A stretch of 64,000 nucleotides of DNA. It comes from Diphasiastrum complanatum. Lineage: Eukaryota; Streptophyta; Lycopodiopsida; Lycopodiales; Lycopodiaceae. A model generated the notes under the pieces. The model searched no databases and was not told the DNA's origin. It saw nothing but the letters and a program-made list of their open reading frames with translations. Both the position numbers and the translations under genes were made by a program. The stretch's first letter is position 1. The number at the start of each line of letters is the position of its first letter. The stretch lies in the NCBI GenBank assembly GCA_029204225.1, contig CM055095.1:75998896-76062895 (forward strand), in the 5' to 3' direction. Positions 34,791-47,291 of this stretch are shown here, one piece after another.

Positions 34791-36757
34791 GTTATACTAA
34801 TATTAAAATCTTATATTAAATATAAGATTTTATGCTTTGAATCTATCAACTTTTAATTCTTTAATCTTTATATAATGTATTTACAAACACACAATATATT
34901 GCTTGCAATAGTTCAATTGTGTAATAGTATTACTTTTGAATTGCTTGTGTATGTGACAAAGGTATTCGAAGAAAAGAAAAGAGAGCAAGTGTTGAAACTT
35001 GAAAGAGCGAGCGTGCTTGCACTTAAGCTTCGAGCTTACTGGCGATAAGTTTGTGTTGTTTCAATTTTTGGATTATTTGAATATGTTATCTAACATAGTA
35101 AAAAAGTCAAATGTAATTCATCACTTTCATTTTGTTCATAGCAATGTCGTATTTTTATAATTTATTTTTTATCACATACATTAGAAATTAGTTTATATGA
35201 AAGAGTCAAATATAGGTGATTAAATTTTCGAATCCTAGGAAGGTGTGTAGCCCTTACTTTTTTTCAATAAAAGCGAGGTTCTAATCTTTCCTTAAATGGA
35301 AAAACCTACATGTTGCAGGGAGGGAATATGAGGTGACATTCTGAAATAGGACATAGCCGCAAGGTTCGGGTATTATAATTATCACATTCAACTCTAATCA
35401 AGGTTCCGGGTATTGAAAAGGGTCCGAGCTTTTATAGATACTGAGTCAAAGCTACGGGGACAATACCAGTATATAGACTAATTTTCATCTATAATAACAA
35501 TAAACCCTAAACTTTAAACAACAATAGGAGACACTTAACTTTGATAAATCCGTGAGAAACAATGTAATCCTCAATCAAATTTGGATCATCGTTAATATTC
35601 CAACTGCACCCTTCATTTTTTCCTCACAATTCAAGCATTTTTCATTTTTTCCACGGTAATTGTTGTCCATGTCATGTACAAGAGAATCGGAATTATTCCT
35701 GACGTGGATAGCCGGTCACTCCAGTTGTATGTGGTTATTAGTTATGCTACGTCATTCCGGACGTGGTCGAATAAAATAATTAATAATCATATGAGGGCCC
35801 AAACCTATAATTGGACATAGGAGCACATGCATGGTGAAGACTGCTTTAATGCAAGAACAGGAGATCAATAGCTCAATTTAGATTGCATGGGGATCCTAAA
35901 GCAAATATTCTCTCTCTCTTGAGAAGAATAGGTCTAGTGGAAACTCGCCCATCCTCCTATTATGAATTGTGATTCTTCAGCCAATTCTTCCTCTCCTCTC
36001 TTGTGTTCTTCACTGTGGCTTGGGGGTGGATTGGTTAGGGTATTGACTAACCTCTCCATATTGGTTGGGTGATTCATGCTCCACAGGTGTCCTTTTGGTT
36101 TGTGTGAAAATTGTCAACATTTCCTAGCTAGTTTGAGGCCTAAATTGGCAATTTTTGTACATAGTTTTGGATCTAACCTTTCACACGTGTGAAAGAGGCC
36201 TAGATACTTTTATTTTAGTATATATCTCATATTGAAGAAGTCTCAAACTTCAGGACCTTCGAAATGACACCAAAATCATGTTATTTGGACATATAGGCCA
36301 AAATTGGCTATTTTAGGCTACTGGTGCCCTAAAATTGGGTCCTAAGTTCTAGAGAGAGGAGAGAGAGTCATCTCTCTCACCTATATTAGATTGAATTTTG
36401 CGGAGAACAGGTTGGAGAAACTTATTATATTGTTGAGAGAGATCAATAGATCATTGTCACAGTTTCTTCCTCCATTGAGAGCATTGCTTTGTGTATTGTC
36501 TTCAAGCTTTTGTGTATGATCTTAAGAGATTTCCAAAAGTGGTAGGTTGTTGTTGTAGGGCTGGTATGCTGTTGTTTTTGGCTGCCATCAGTACCTTTTA
36601 TTAGTTTGTTTTGTCTCTTGAATGATTTGCAAAGTTCATGTGTATCAAAGGTAGCATTAGGATGCTTTGCCATTTCTAGCTTTTGTAGCTTGTTGTGCAA
36701 AGATCTTAGCCAAGTATTTTGGGAGTTTGGATCCATTCAAGATCCACTTTTTTCACA
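34791..36757. other. Gene-free sequence, right part probably an LTR
   Basis: No coding feature. The final few hundred bases end TTTTTTCACA directly before a primer site at 36758, so they are probably the end of an LTR whose start I cannot fix. Confidence 0.4.
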
Positions 36758-36770
36758 TGGTATCAGAGCT
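36758..36770 (+). other. Primer-binding site of a plus-strand copia-type element
   Basis: TGGTATCAGAGCT after a CACA end. No copia coding sequence follows in this orientation, so the element body is lost. Confidence 0.7.
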
Positions 36771-37329
36771 AGTTGGCTGTTATTTTTAGTAAGATTTCCA
36801 TTTATGCTGATATTTGGATGTTTGATCAAGTTCTAGCATGATTATGCATTGCATTGTTGATCAAATCTTACTAACCTTTGTTTTGTGAGTTGAACTTGTG
36901 GATCAAAAGCATATTTCAGGTCTATTGAGTATCAGAGGCTGAGAAGAAGCTATTTTGGATTGGATCATAACACCTAATCATCTGTTGATTGTGAGGCTTG
37001 TGCATATTCAATACTAACAATGTTCTATTCAATGTATTGTTGACAATCTCCACTTCTGTGGATGAACACTCTCCTTTGTGGATGAACACTCTCCTTAAGT
37101 GGATGAACCTTCTCCTTAAGTGGATGACAAATACTCTTTGAGTGATTTTGCATTTCTCCAAAAGGCTGAGCAAAGCTCTTCTTGTTGCTGATTTGAGTGA
37201 CTGGTTGTAGCACTATGTGCTTGTTGTTGAAACTACTTCTTCTTTTCGTTGTTGTACCTTGATTCCGGAGCCACTCTTCTTACAGTATTTGCACAATAGT
37301 TTCTACACTGGTTGGATTGATGAAGAGCT

Positions 37330-37690
37330 TCAAGGCAACCACGTGTCCTGACACTATATGGTCGAGAATCAAGCCATGTGTAACCCAAAATTGACATTTT
37401 TCTGGATTCAAGGAGATCTAAAAATTGCGACATTTTTGTAGCACTTTCTCCAAATTGGAAAAGTGTCTTGAGTTTGGTCCATGCACGCACAGATCGTCCA
37501 AGAAAATTTCCAGAAATTTTTGCAAATATTCTTTGAATGTCTCCTGCATGACACGCTGAAAAGTGCTTGGGGCATTGCAAAGTCTGAATGGCATCACTCT
37601 ATAGACATAGATTCCCCATTCTATGGCGAATGTTGTCTTGTGCTGGTCTTGGGGGGCTATCTTCACCTTGTAAAGTCCTCCAAATCCAAG
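37330..37690 (-). pseudogene. Ty3/gypsy reverse transcriptase fragment
   Basis: It reads KIAPQDQHKTTFAIEWG, YVYRVMPFRLCNAPSTFQRV and LEIFLDDLCVHG, where FLDD replaces the usual (F/Y)VDD. A stop and then SLNPEKCQFWV follow. These are core RT motifs of plant gypsy elements. Both ends are cut off, and no gag, protease or integrase accompanies it. Confidence 0.85.
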
Positions 37691-38507
37691 GTAGAGCCTC
37701 CAAATGTCCTCCAAGCAACCTGCAAGCTTCAAGATGCTCCCCAACTCCAAGCTAGGATGTCTTCACCTGCAAGTAAGGATCTGCAAGCCTCCAAGGATCT
37801 CTCTCCACCTGTGTCCCTACTCTTTAAACACAAAGATAGATAACAAGCTGGCCTCAAGTATTCACCACCCAACCATAGCTAGATCCAAGCTCCAAGCAAG
37901 ACCTATCTAGCACCCCCTTGCTAACCATAAACAAATCACAAGCATACCACAACACTCCAGAGTATACTCAAGATCCAAACCCTACTTATGTCTCATACCA
38001 TAAGCAAGATCCAAACCTTAAGCATACTACCACAAGAAAGCACTCTACACACTAATAGCAACACTAGAGCATAAGCAAAGCAAACAAGAGAGATCTCCAC
38101 CTCCCAATGGGCACCCTACTACTCTCATATAGATGGCCCATGGACATCTCCAATACATGCCCATCCAATAAGAGAGAGAGAAGCCTAGGGGAGTTAAAGA
38201 ATCTCCAAGAGCCTTCATAGACTTATGGAAGGTCAAGAGACTCCTTCCATAACCTATGACTCTTTGAATGCCTTTCTTGTGGAAGTTGGGAACTCAATGG
38301 ACACTTTAGAAGGGAGCCCTCCTACTAGGTCCTATTGCCCAAGTTGTGTAAGTATACTTTGGTCCTAGACCAATAAAGTGATATGGTTCAAGGTTGAGGC
38401 CGAAGGTTTAGAAAAATAGTCACCCAATGACTTTCTAACACCTCTCTAGGTTCCATACCTCCATCCAAGGCATAGACACCTACCTGCCCTTAACCAAGGA
38501 CACTAGT
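37691..38507. other. Gene-free sequence before LTR_A copy 2
   Basis: Rich in AAGC/CCAAG words on the plus strand. No coding feature. Confidence 0.4.
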
Positions 38508-39002
38508 ATCGGCTTTGGTCAAGGGGTCCAATAGGAATTGAGAAATCTTGAAAAATGGTCCAATAGAATTGTACGATGGATGCATTACTCATCCAATAGC
38601 ATTAGAGAGGCTAGGATTAGGGGTCCAATAGCATGCAAGGAGGATTCTCCATAAGTTTTATACGTACTCCACTTTGGAATCATAATTTAAGTTGAGTTTT
38701 TGAGTCAATCTTTGTATGGTGGGACTTGCTTGTTCAATCTTCTCTCTCTACCCGAGTTGAATTAGCTCTATTATCTCTCTACCTGAGGATAGGAGGTTAA
38801 TTTTACTTAGTTTTTTTAAGAAGCACTTCCTCTCATGTGTATGTACTTTGGTCATCAACAAATACATCCATCTTTGCCTCTATGCCTTGGGTTTTTTATC
38901 TAGATCTTATAAATCAATCTAGAATACATCAACAAGTGCACAAGCTTGCTTAGGAGATCAATCACACACTTTAGGACATTCCCAAACGTGTGAATTTTCA
39001 CA
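38508..39002 (+). repeat. LTR_A, unit 2
   Basis: It matches 7072-7566 almost base for base and ends GAATTTTCACA before the primer site. Its first bases have changed (TATCGGCTTTGG instead of TGTTGGCTTTGG). Confidence 0.8.
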
Positions 39003-39015
39003 TGGTATCAGGGCC
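39003..39015 (+). other. Primer-binding site, element A, unit 2
   Basis: TGGTATCAGGGCC, one mismatch from the unit 1 site. Confidence 0.85.
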
Positions 39016-39759
39016 TACTTAAGTATTTGATGTTTGTTTCATCCAAAGTTCCAAAAAATTTCTTGAAAATCTAGATCTAGAGAGACTAGTTTGCATCTCC
39101 CATGCTATCTCAAGCAAATTTGGATCAAGAGGGTCCATTATCATATGGATTGGGCCAAATTTGATACTGTATAGATTTCCTGCTCAGATACATGTGAAGG
39201 ACAGCCCAATTCATTTTGGTGGTTCTCTTCCATGTGTGATCCAAATTTGGTGCTTGATAGCTAGTTTTGAAGCTATTTGATCTAGTTTGTGTAGCAATTG
39301 ACTTCATATTGATTGGATCTCCCAATTAAAATTTATAGTCAATTGAATCAAGGTGGGTAGGGCACCCAACCTGCTTGGACACTTTTTCTTTTGACTCTAT
39401 TATGCTTGTTTGATCAAAAATTTCACTTCTAGGCTTGCCAATCTTGTTTTCTTGAGATCTAGTCATCATTTTGAGGTCATAGCCACTTTCTTTCATACAA
39501 TTGGATTGTATTTGAGTGATTTGTGGATTCTCGAAGTGTTTCCCATGTTCCAAAGATAGCTTGACCCAAACTTATCCCATACTTCATCAATTGATGTGAG
39601 ATTGATCTAGATTAAGAGAGATTGGAAAAGCTAGTGAGGTCCATATCTCACTTTGTTGCAAGATCTTGCATAGGAGTTGGTAGTACACCTTTAGAGGATC
39701 CTATAGTGAGAGAGAAGCAACATTTAAGTGTCTAAATCACAAGGAGTCTTCACTATTAT
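39016..39759 (+). other. Leader of element A, unit 2
   Basis: Non-coding, closely matching 7580-8326. Confidence 0.7.
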
Positions 39760-40548
39760 ATGGCATCTATGGGTTCCTACCTACTGGAATCTAGTGAAAG
39801 ACTATCTACCTCCAACTCTTCTATTTGGAAGGTTAGAATGGAGTCTATCTTGATACTCCAAGATGTAATGGACATTGTACTTGGGATTGAGGAGGAGCCT
39901 CAAGTCCTTCAAGAAGTATAAAATTACAAGAAGAGAGCTAGGATGGCTCTCCACCTTATCAAGATGAATGTCTCTAATGAGGTTTTGACAGAGATTGGTG
40001 TTTGCAACTCAGCCAAGCAAGCTTGGGATTCTCTCAAAGATATTTATGAAGCCAAAAATACCACTAGGCTCCCCACTCTTAGAAATCAAATCTTTCAAAG
40101 TTCTCAAAAGATTGATGAGAGTGCCACTAATTATGTGTTGAGAGTGAAAGATACTCATAGGGAGCTTGCTTGCATTGGAGGATCCATAAATTAAAGTGAG
40201 CTAGTCCAAGTCATATTTAATGGCTTGAGAGATGAGTATGAGAACCTTGTCCAATCCTATGCCATCAAGGAGGAGCTACCTACTTTGGAGGCTTTGCAAG
40301 GAGTGCTAATGGCTGAAGAATCAAGGCATGAGAACAAGCTATTAAGGATGGACAAATTGTCACTCAATCATAATGGTGAAGAAAAAGTTTTATTTGCCAA
40401 GCACAAAGAGAGGAGCAAAAAGCAACACCAACACTTCTCTAAGGACAAAGCAAAAGACCAATATGAAGAGGATGTAAAACACCTGATCAAACAAATGTTG
40501 ATTCTACTAACAAAGTGCATAGTTTACTTGACAAAGGATGAGAAATGA
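39760..40548 (+). pseudogene. Copia gag_A, unit 2
   Basis: It starts MASMGSYLLESSERL at 39760. TAA stops are at 39919-39921 and 40192-40194, exactly matching those of unit 1 copy 1. The remainder matches unit 1 up to EDVKHLIKQ, where element B sequence begins, and ends KDEK with a stop at 40546. Confidence 0.85.
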
Positions 40549-41327
40549 ACTCGAACTCAAAACACTTCTATTCATGGTCAACCTCAAAAGATTCATGAAA
40601 TATCTTGTGGTAACTCAAAAGATTTGCGAACAAATTTCATATGGTGACTCGAAAGATTTGCGAACAAGTTCTTGTCGCGAAATATTCTATTGCTTGTTCA
40701 AACCTCACATATCGTGAAATTGTGGCCCATCGCCTGTCGCGAACAATTCGTGAAATATTCTTGATTCTTCTTCGAGCTCAAAACTGTCAACTGTCGCAAA
40801 CAATTCGCAAAACACAAAGATGTCGTGAAAAGACAAAGTGTCACAAACAATTCGCGAAACACGAAACTTAGACGAAGAGATAAACTATCGCGAACAATTC
40901 ACGAACAAAAATTATTTGAGCCTGAAAATAGAGCGTCTATTTGAATATCAACTATCGTAACTGTTAGATCTACTGTTATAAAATTAAAAGGCCAAAAAAC
41001 CTGTCCTATAGCAATATAAAACATGACTCATTGTAACACACTCTCATAACTCTCTCAATCAGAGACACAACAACGAGATAAGACAACAAGAGATGTAGAC
41101 TGATGATTCAGATTCAGAATTATAAATTTGTTTTTGATCAAAGTTTTTCATTGTCTAAAATTGTCTATAGTTGTCTCTTAATTTTGCATGCTAAATTCAA
41201 TCAAGGCAAAACTGTTCTATTAGTACATAGATCAAAAACAGACCCGATTGAAGACACTGATATTAGTTTGATTTATTCAAACTTTTGTGGTGTTCTCTGA
41301 AAAAGAATTATTATTGTTTTTCCTACA
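40549..41327 (+). repeat. LTR_B, unit 2
   Basis: It carries hairpin motifs at 40737, 40794, 40841 and 40888 and ends TTTTCCTACA one base before the primer site. Confidence 0.75.
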
Positions 41328-41328
41328 G

Positions 41329-41340
41329 TGGTATCAGAGC
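41329..41340 (+). other. Primer-binding site, element B, unit 2
   Basis: TGGTATCAGAGC. Confidence 0.9.
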
Positions 41341-41394
41341 ATATCAGAGTCGACATAGTGGTATCCTTACACCCCTCTCAGCATCCATCCATCA

Positions 41395-42135
41395 GTGGCC
41401 CCTGCCAAAGAACTTCGAGAATGGAGTTTAAGAATGACAAAGCTATAGCAATTATTGTGTCTTTAGTGCATGACAATATAATGCTAGATCTTACATCAAT
41501 TTCAAACGCAAAAGATGGGAACCAATAATGAGACTCGATCTCGTAATCAAATCATGTTCATGGAAGACCAATTAACTTACCTACAATGAGATGGCAAAGA
41601 CCTGACCACATTCGTACGAAAGATAAAAGATATGTTTATCTCTTTGCATAATTCTGGCGTAGAAAATGCAATCTCAAAGGAAAAATAGCTTAGCTATTTT
41701 CTTCGAGTCCTACCCAGGTCATTCCACACAACTCAAACTTTATTGGCAAAAGATTCGACAATGACACTTCAAAAGGCAATAGATGGAGTCAAAGAGGAAG
41801 TAAAAGCTTATGAATGCTATGACGTAATGGTGATTTCAAAAATGCTCTATTTACTCAGAAGAATAAATTTTCAAAGAAGTCTAAGTTTAAGAGGGAGTCT
41901 TCTAAAAAGAATGGAAATGAATCCAAGACAAATGATCAACAATTTGAAAAACAACAGAAAAATTCTAGTGATAGGAAGATTTGCAACAGATGCAAAAGAT
42001 CGGGTCATACAGAAGATAAGTGTTGGTTAAATCCAAAGTGAATGCATTCATTATCATAAATGGGATCATGCAGCAGTAGATTGTTATCAGAATCCCAGAA
42101 ATAAGAAGGAGCATAATCGAAGCGAACCTTCATAT
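41395..42135 (+). pseudogene. Copia gag_B, unit 2
   Basis: The N-terminal half is deleted up to KELREWSLKNDKA-type sequence, but about 270 bp missing from unit 1 is retained (LTSISNAKD and the following segment). The tail has CNRCKRSGHTEDKCW, an intact CCHC knuckle, just before a frameshift at about 42038. Further stops and frameshifts break it. Confidence 0.75.
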
Positions 42136-42139
42136 TCAA

Positions 42140-42498
42140 ACTATGTCGAAGACAAAGCAGAATGCTCCAGAGCATCAAAAGACAGGACGACAAAAAATTC
42201 AGCAACGTATGTTTGTGCTGATCAATGTTGTTCATCAAATTCAAAGATTCGAGAAGTGGTACTTGATTCAAAAGCCACCTCACATTTTTTTTCCTCGAAA
42301 CAAATATTTTCTGAGTTCAAGAAGATGAATTATTCGAGATTCATTATACCTGGAGATGGTTCTAAGCACGTAGTTGATGGAACTAGTGCACTATGGCTAG
42401 ACACGAATCAGAGTGACAAGAAACTGGAAGAAGTTCTCTATGTCCCTACTCTTGATAAAGATATTCTATTCGTAGCAAAGATAGTCGAACAAGCATGA
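42140..42498 (+). pseudogene. Copia protease, element B, unit 2
   Basis: It reads VVLDSKATSHF, then IIPGDGSKHVVDGT and YVPTLDKDI. The same Gly-to-Lys change after the catalytic Asp-Ser occurs as in unit 1. A frameshift at about 42490 separates it from the next domain. Confidence 0.8.
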
Positions 42499-43370
42499 CA
42501 GTAACCTTCGCAAAGGACTCTTGTAAATTGTTTGATGAAGATTCTAATAACCTAGTTGCTAAAAGCAACAGAGAAAAAAATTTGTATCACTTGAACATTC
42601 GAACTCGAATCAAACAAGTGAATCATACTCAAGAATTGACAGATATTCTGTGGCACAAGAGGCTATGTCACGTGAACATGGAAGCCTTGTACCAAGCCAG
42701 CAAAAGTCAGAGAATCGAAGGAGTCGAAATCAAAAGTCGAGGTATTCGAACTACCTGCGAATCCTGTCTTAAAGACAAAATGACTAGAACACCTTTCAGT
42801 AAGGATGTTTATAAAGCAACCAAGGTACTGGAAATTGTGCATTTGGATATTTGTGGACCATTCGGAGTATTGTCTTTAGGTGATGCAAAATACTTCATTA
42901 TGTTTATTGATGACTTCAGCAAGTTCGTTGTGGTATACTTTATTCGTACAATCTGAAGCTTTTGAAAAATTTGTTGAGTATACGAATTGGGCTAAGAAGC
43001 AAATAGGCAATAAGTTAAAGCAAATTCGCATAGATTGTGGAGGTGAGTACATTTCCAAAGAATTCAAAGCTTATTGTACTGATCGAGGTATTATGCATAT
43101 GAAGACTGCATATCATACACACCTCAGCACAATGGAATAGCTATACGAAGGAATTGTACACTTATGGAAGCTGCTAGGTGTATGATGGCTCATGCAAAAG
43201 CACCAAAACAATTGTGGGCGGAAGCAGTGGCTACATCAAATTATCTTCAGAATCGAATTCTAAAATCTCGAATACCGGATAAAACTCCTTATGAGATATG
43301 GTGGAAATCGAACCAAATCTTGCACATGTTCGGACATTCGGATGCGTAGTTTATATGCACTGTACCAAAC
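42499..43370 (+). pseudogene. Copia integrase, element B, unit 2
   Basis: The pre-integrase HHCC reads LWHKRLCHVN ... CESCLKDK. The core has VHLDICGPFG and IDCGGEYISKEF. The Glu region again reads GIAIRRN rather than AERRN. Frameshifts at about 42953 and 43130 split it. Confidence 0.8.
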
Positions 43371-44636
43371 AAATTGAGAAAAAAAAACTTGATGAAAAGA
43401 CAGAACAAGGTTTTCTAGTAGGATTCGAGTTACATTCATCATATTATCGAGTCTACATACTCGAAACTGGCAGAATAAAAGTTGTTTGAGATGTCAAATT
43501 CGGTGAGTCAAAATACATAGCAGACAGTGATTTAGTCGACTATGATATTCTCAAAAATTATTATGAGCTACCAACGATAGAAGTAAAACAATCAGAAGAT
43601 GAACGAGAATTACCAGATTCAGAGGGATTTCAAGATCAAGTACCTGACAGACTCGAGTCACCAGTTTGATTTCCAACAAAAAAGGTCAAACCCGAAACTG
43701 CAGAATCGAACTCAAAACCACCTGTGAGAAGATCTGATAGACAACAAAAACCACCAGTAAGATTTGTTCAGGATGTTTTAACGAATGTAGCCATCAAATT
43801 TTGTGGTTTCTCAGACAAATCTCAAACATTCGAGGAAGCTATTGATGGACCAGATAAAGATCACTGGATTCAAGCAATGGAGGACGAAATCTCATCCATG
43901 TATAAGAACAATGTATGGACACTTGCACCTATACCTGATGGAAGAAAACCAGTCAAATCCAAGTGGATCTACAAGATCAAAACAGGTCCTAATGGAGAGA
44001 ACATCAGATACAAAGCAAGGTTGGTTGCAAAAGGTTTTCCACAAAAGTATGGGATCGACTACACTGATACTTTCTCACCGGTAGTCAAACACACATCAAT
44101 TTGCTTGTTATTCGCTTATGCAGTGGCTCATGATCTGAAAATCCATATTGTGGATGAGAAAACTGCTTTCTTGCACGCAGAATTAGAAGAAGACTTATTC
44201 ATGGACCAGCCACTTGGTTTTGTAACCCAAGATTATCCAACATTCGGATGTCACGTGAATAAAAGCATTTATGATCTGAAACAAGCAGCCAGACAATGGT
44301 ATAGAAAGAAGGACGAAGCACTGCGTTTTTTTCAAACCTCTTTTCACTGAATTGAATGTCTATATAAAGCATGTCCAAAATGAAATAATCATTCTAGTTG
44401 TTTATGTTGACGACACGCTGATCTTCTCAAGAAAAGATAAACTAATTTCAGATGTCAAAAGAGACATTTCTGAAATATTTGAGATCGCTGACCTAGGAGA
44501 AGCAAAAAACTATCTAGGCTTGTCAATCGAGAGAGACTTTGAAGGTGGTAAGTTGTATCTTCACCAACAAAAGTACACTCAAAAAATCATTGAAGACTTC
44601 AACATGTCAAATGCAAAGGTCGGCATACTCCCATGA
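43371..44636 (+). pseudogene. Copia reverse transcriptase, element B, unit 2
   Basis: A linker (EKKKLDEKTEQGFLVGFELH) leads to a 208-codon open frame at 43724-44350. That frame carries DHWIQAMEDEISSMY, KSKWIYKIKTGP, YKARLVAKGFPQKYG, FLHAELEEDLFMDQPLGF and YDLKQAARQWYRK. A stop at 44348 separates it from the frame with YVDD at 44403-44414 and IADLGEAKNYLGLSIERD. This is the best-preserved RT in the window. Confidence 0.85.
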
Positions 44637-44639
44637 TAC

Positions 44640-44950
44640 CTAGAACAAATCATTGTTATATCTTGCAGACAACACCAGACCTGATATAGTTTTTGTAGTA
44701 TACAAGCTGAGCCAATTTAATCAGAACCCAAGATCGTTGCATTGGAAGTTGGCAAAGAGAGTACAATATCTCCAGGAAACAAATGACTATGGAATGTGTC
44801 ATTCAAAGGAAGCTGGATTTCGGATCGAATCTTACAGTGACGCAAGCTGGGCATCCATGAAGAATGATAGCAAAAGTATTTCAGGAGGTTGTACTCTAGT
44901 ATCTGGTGCAGCCATAGGATAAACAAGAAGCAAATGTAGAACAACTGAGA
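44640..44950 (+). pseudogene. Copia RT end and RNase H start, unit 2
   Basis: It reads LYLADNTRPDIVF, SLHWKLAKRV and SYSDASWASMKNDSKSISGGC, then stops at SGAAIG. The GSL... start of the linker has been lost by a short deletion near 44647. The rest of RNase H is missing. Confidence 0.8.
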
Positions 44951-44959
44951 AAGATAGAT

Positions 44960-45316
44960 CTTGATTCTACCAACGATGATTATCTTAAATTTGAGAAGGA
45001 CATAGCCGATGTTGTAGATAGAATTGGTACTCCTTTTTGTTTTAGACTAGAGAAACTTGACTTTAGTATAGATTATAGAGTTGTTGATTGTTTGGATCTC
45101 AAAAATAGACGGGCTTCTATCATTGATCTTGTAATAGAGTCTGGGCTTACACTCTTGCAATATGACATTGCAAGAGATTCATCCAATGAGTTGCTGGTGC
45201 TGAGTAGCTTTTTGCTTCAGGCCTTCAAGGAGAATAACGACACATTGTCACAGTGTCTGACTAGTGGATTCACACCAGCAACAAACTACCTGCTTGTCCC
45301 TTATCATACCAAGTAA
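44960..45316 (+). pseudogene. Unknown conserved domain, second copy
   Basis: It is open without a stop through STNDDYLKFEKDIADVVDRIG, VVDCLDLKNRRAS and LLVLSSFLLQAF, and ends at YLLVPYHTK with the stop at 45314. It matches 17785-18022 closely; the last 24 residues are not found there. Here it is joined directly to the 3' end of copia element B (EANVEQLRK). It has no family I can name. Confidence 0.5.
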
Positions 45317-45523
45317 GATATATTAAATGCTTCTTGATGTTTAATGTTTTATCATTGGCATTATCAATGGAAATAGTTCTCAAAATTGCAGCTAAAGAAA
45401 TTTCAATCTTATTTTGCAACAATTGCTAAAATGAATTTTCGCAATTTTTGCCCAAAAAGTCTAGCAAAAAATATCAGCCAAACAAATTGCAGAAACAAAT
45501 TGTGAACATAAATCCGCAAAAGA

Positions 45524-46379
45524 CTTCAGCAAGTTCGTTGTAGTATACTTTATTCGTACAAAATCTGAAGCTGTCGAAAAATTCGTTGAGTATACGAATT
45601 GGGCTGAGAAGCAGACAGGCAATAAGAATTCAAAGCTTACTGTACTGATCGAGGTTTTATGCACACAAAAACTGCATCTTACACACCTCAACACAATGGA
45701 ATAGCTGAACGAAGAAATCGTACACTGATGGAAGCTGCAAGGTGTATGATATCTCATGCGAAAGCACCAAAACAGTTGTGGGCAAAAGCAGTGCCTACAT
45801 CAAATTATCTTTAGAATCGTATTTTGAAATCTCGAATACCGGATAAATCTCCTCATGAGATCTGGTGAAAGTCTAAGCCAAATCTGACACATGTTCAAGC
45901 ATTTGGATGCGCAGTATATATGCACATACCAAACAAGTTGAGAAAGAAACTCGATGAAAAGATAGAACAAAATTTTCTGGTAGGATTCGAGTTACATTCA
46001 TCATACTATCGTGTTTATGTACCAGAAACTGACAAAATAAAAGTTGTTCTAGATGTTAAATTTGATGAGTTGAAATACATAGTAGACAGTGATCTAGTCG
46101 GCTATGAAATTTTCAAAAATTATTATGAGCTACCAACGACAACAGAAGAAAAACAAGCAGAAGATGAAAGAGAGTTACCAAATCCAGAGGGAGGTCAAGA
46201 TCGACTACCTGACAGACTCGAATCGCCAGTTTGAATTCTAGCAAAAAAGCTCAAATTAGAATCAAACTCGAAACCTGCAGAATCAAACTCGAAACCACCT
46301 GTGAGAAGGTCAAACAAACAACGAAAATCACCAGAAAGGATGGTCAGGATGTTTTTAATACAGCCATGGAATTTTGTGG
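45524..46379 (+). pseudogene. Copia B integrase and linker fragment, third copy
   Basis: It begins at DFSKFVVVYFIRTKSE inside integrase. An internal deletion removes the second-Asp segment. The Glu region is intact here (HNGIAERRNRTLMEAAR in one frame, near 45690-45740). The linker (45920-46234) reads LRKKLDEKIEQNFLVGFELH and LPNPEGGQDRLPDRLES. It stops at about 46370, where LTR_B sequence takes over. Confidence 0.75.
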
Positions 46380-47176
46380 AAGCTCATGGCTTTCTTGTTG
46401 AAGCTCGAAATATTCGCGAACAGGATCTTGTCGCGAAAATTTTTTTGTTTCTTGTTCAAAGTCTCAAATGTCGCAAAATTATCGTGAACAATTCGGAAAT
46501 CTTCTGGACTGTTCTTCAAGCTCACTTGTCGCGAAACTATCTCGAACAGTTCGCGAAATATTCTAGTTTTCTTCTTCAAACTCAAGAATTGTCATCTGTC
46601 GCGAACAATTCGTGAATGACGAAAATGTCGCGAAGAGTCAAGTGTCGTGAACAATTCGCAAAACACGAAACTGAAACGAAAAGACAGATTGTTACGAAAT
46701 ATTTGCGAACAAAATTTATTCAAGCCTGAAAATAAAACGTCTGTTTGAATATCAACCGTCGTAAATGGTTAGATTTCTACTATTATAGTATGAAAAGGCC
46801 AAAAGACCTGTAAATAAAAGACCAAAAGAGCTGTTCTGTACCAAAATAAATACATATGAAACTAACTCAATCAGAGACACGATAGCGAGATAAGACATCA
46901 AGAGATGTATATTGATGAATCAGATTCGGAGTTATAAAAAATTTCATTTTTGATCAATAGTTTCTTATTGTCTAAGTGGTCTTGAGTTGTCTCATACTTC
47001 TGCATATAGTATCTTACTTTCGCATATAAGTTTTGCACGCATATTCAGTCAGAATAAATATTGTTCTATTAGTACGTAGATCAGATAAAATTGCAATTGA
47101 AGACACTGATATTGGTTTGATTTATTCGAACTCGCAACGTGTTCTCTATGGAAGAATAATTGCTATTTTTCTTACA
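46380..47176 (+). repeat. LTR_B, fourth copy
   Basis: It carries hairpin motifs at 46599 and 46645, plus other TCGCGAA words, and ends TTTTTCTTACA one base before the primer site. Confidence 0.75.
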
Positions 47177-47177
47177 A

Positions 47178-47189
47178 TGGTATCAGAGT
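47178..47189 (+). other. Primer-binding site, element B
   Basis: TGGTATCAGAGT, with the last base changed. Confidence 0.8.
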
Positions 47190-47291
47190 ATACGGAATTA
47201 AAGTTGATACAGTGGTATCTTTGTATCCCTCTTAACATTTTTTATACATCCATCAGTAAGCCGCTATTTGGACCTTATTCAGAATTAAAAG

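Larger units (their letters stand above)
38508..44950 (+). mobile_element. Composite Ty1/copia unit 2
   Basis: It has the same A-then-B order as unit 1, with one gag_A rather than two and a different internal gag_B deletion. It shares with unit 1 both gag_A stops, the protease DSKAT and the integrase Glu loss. Some parts, notably RT, are better preserved here than in unit 1. Confidence 0.85.
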
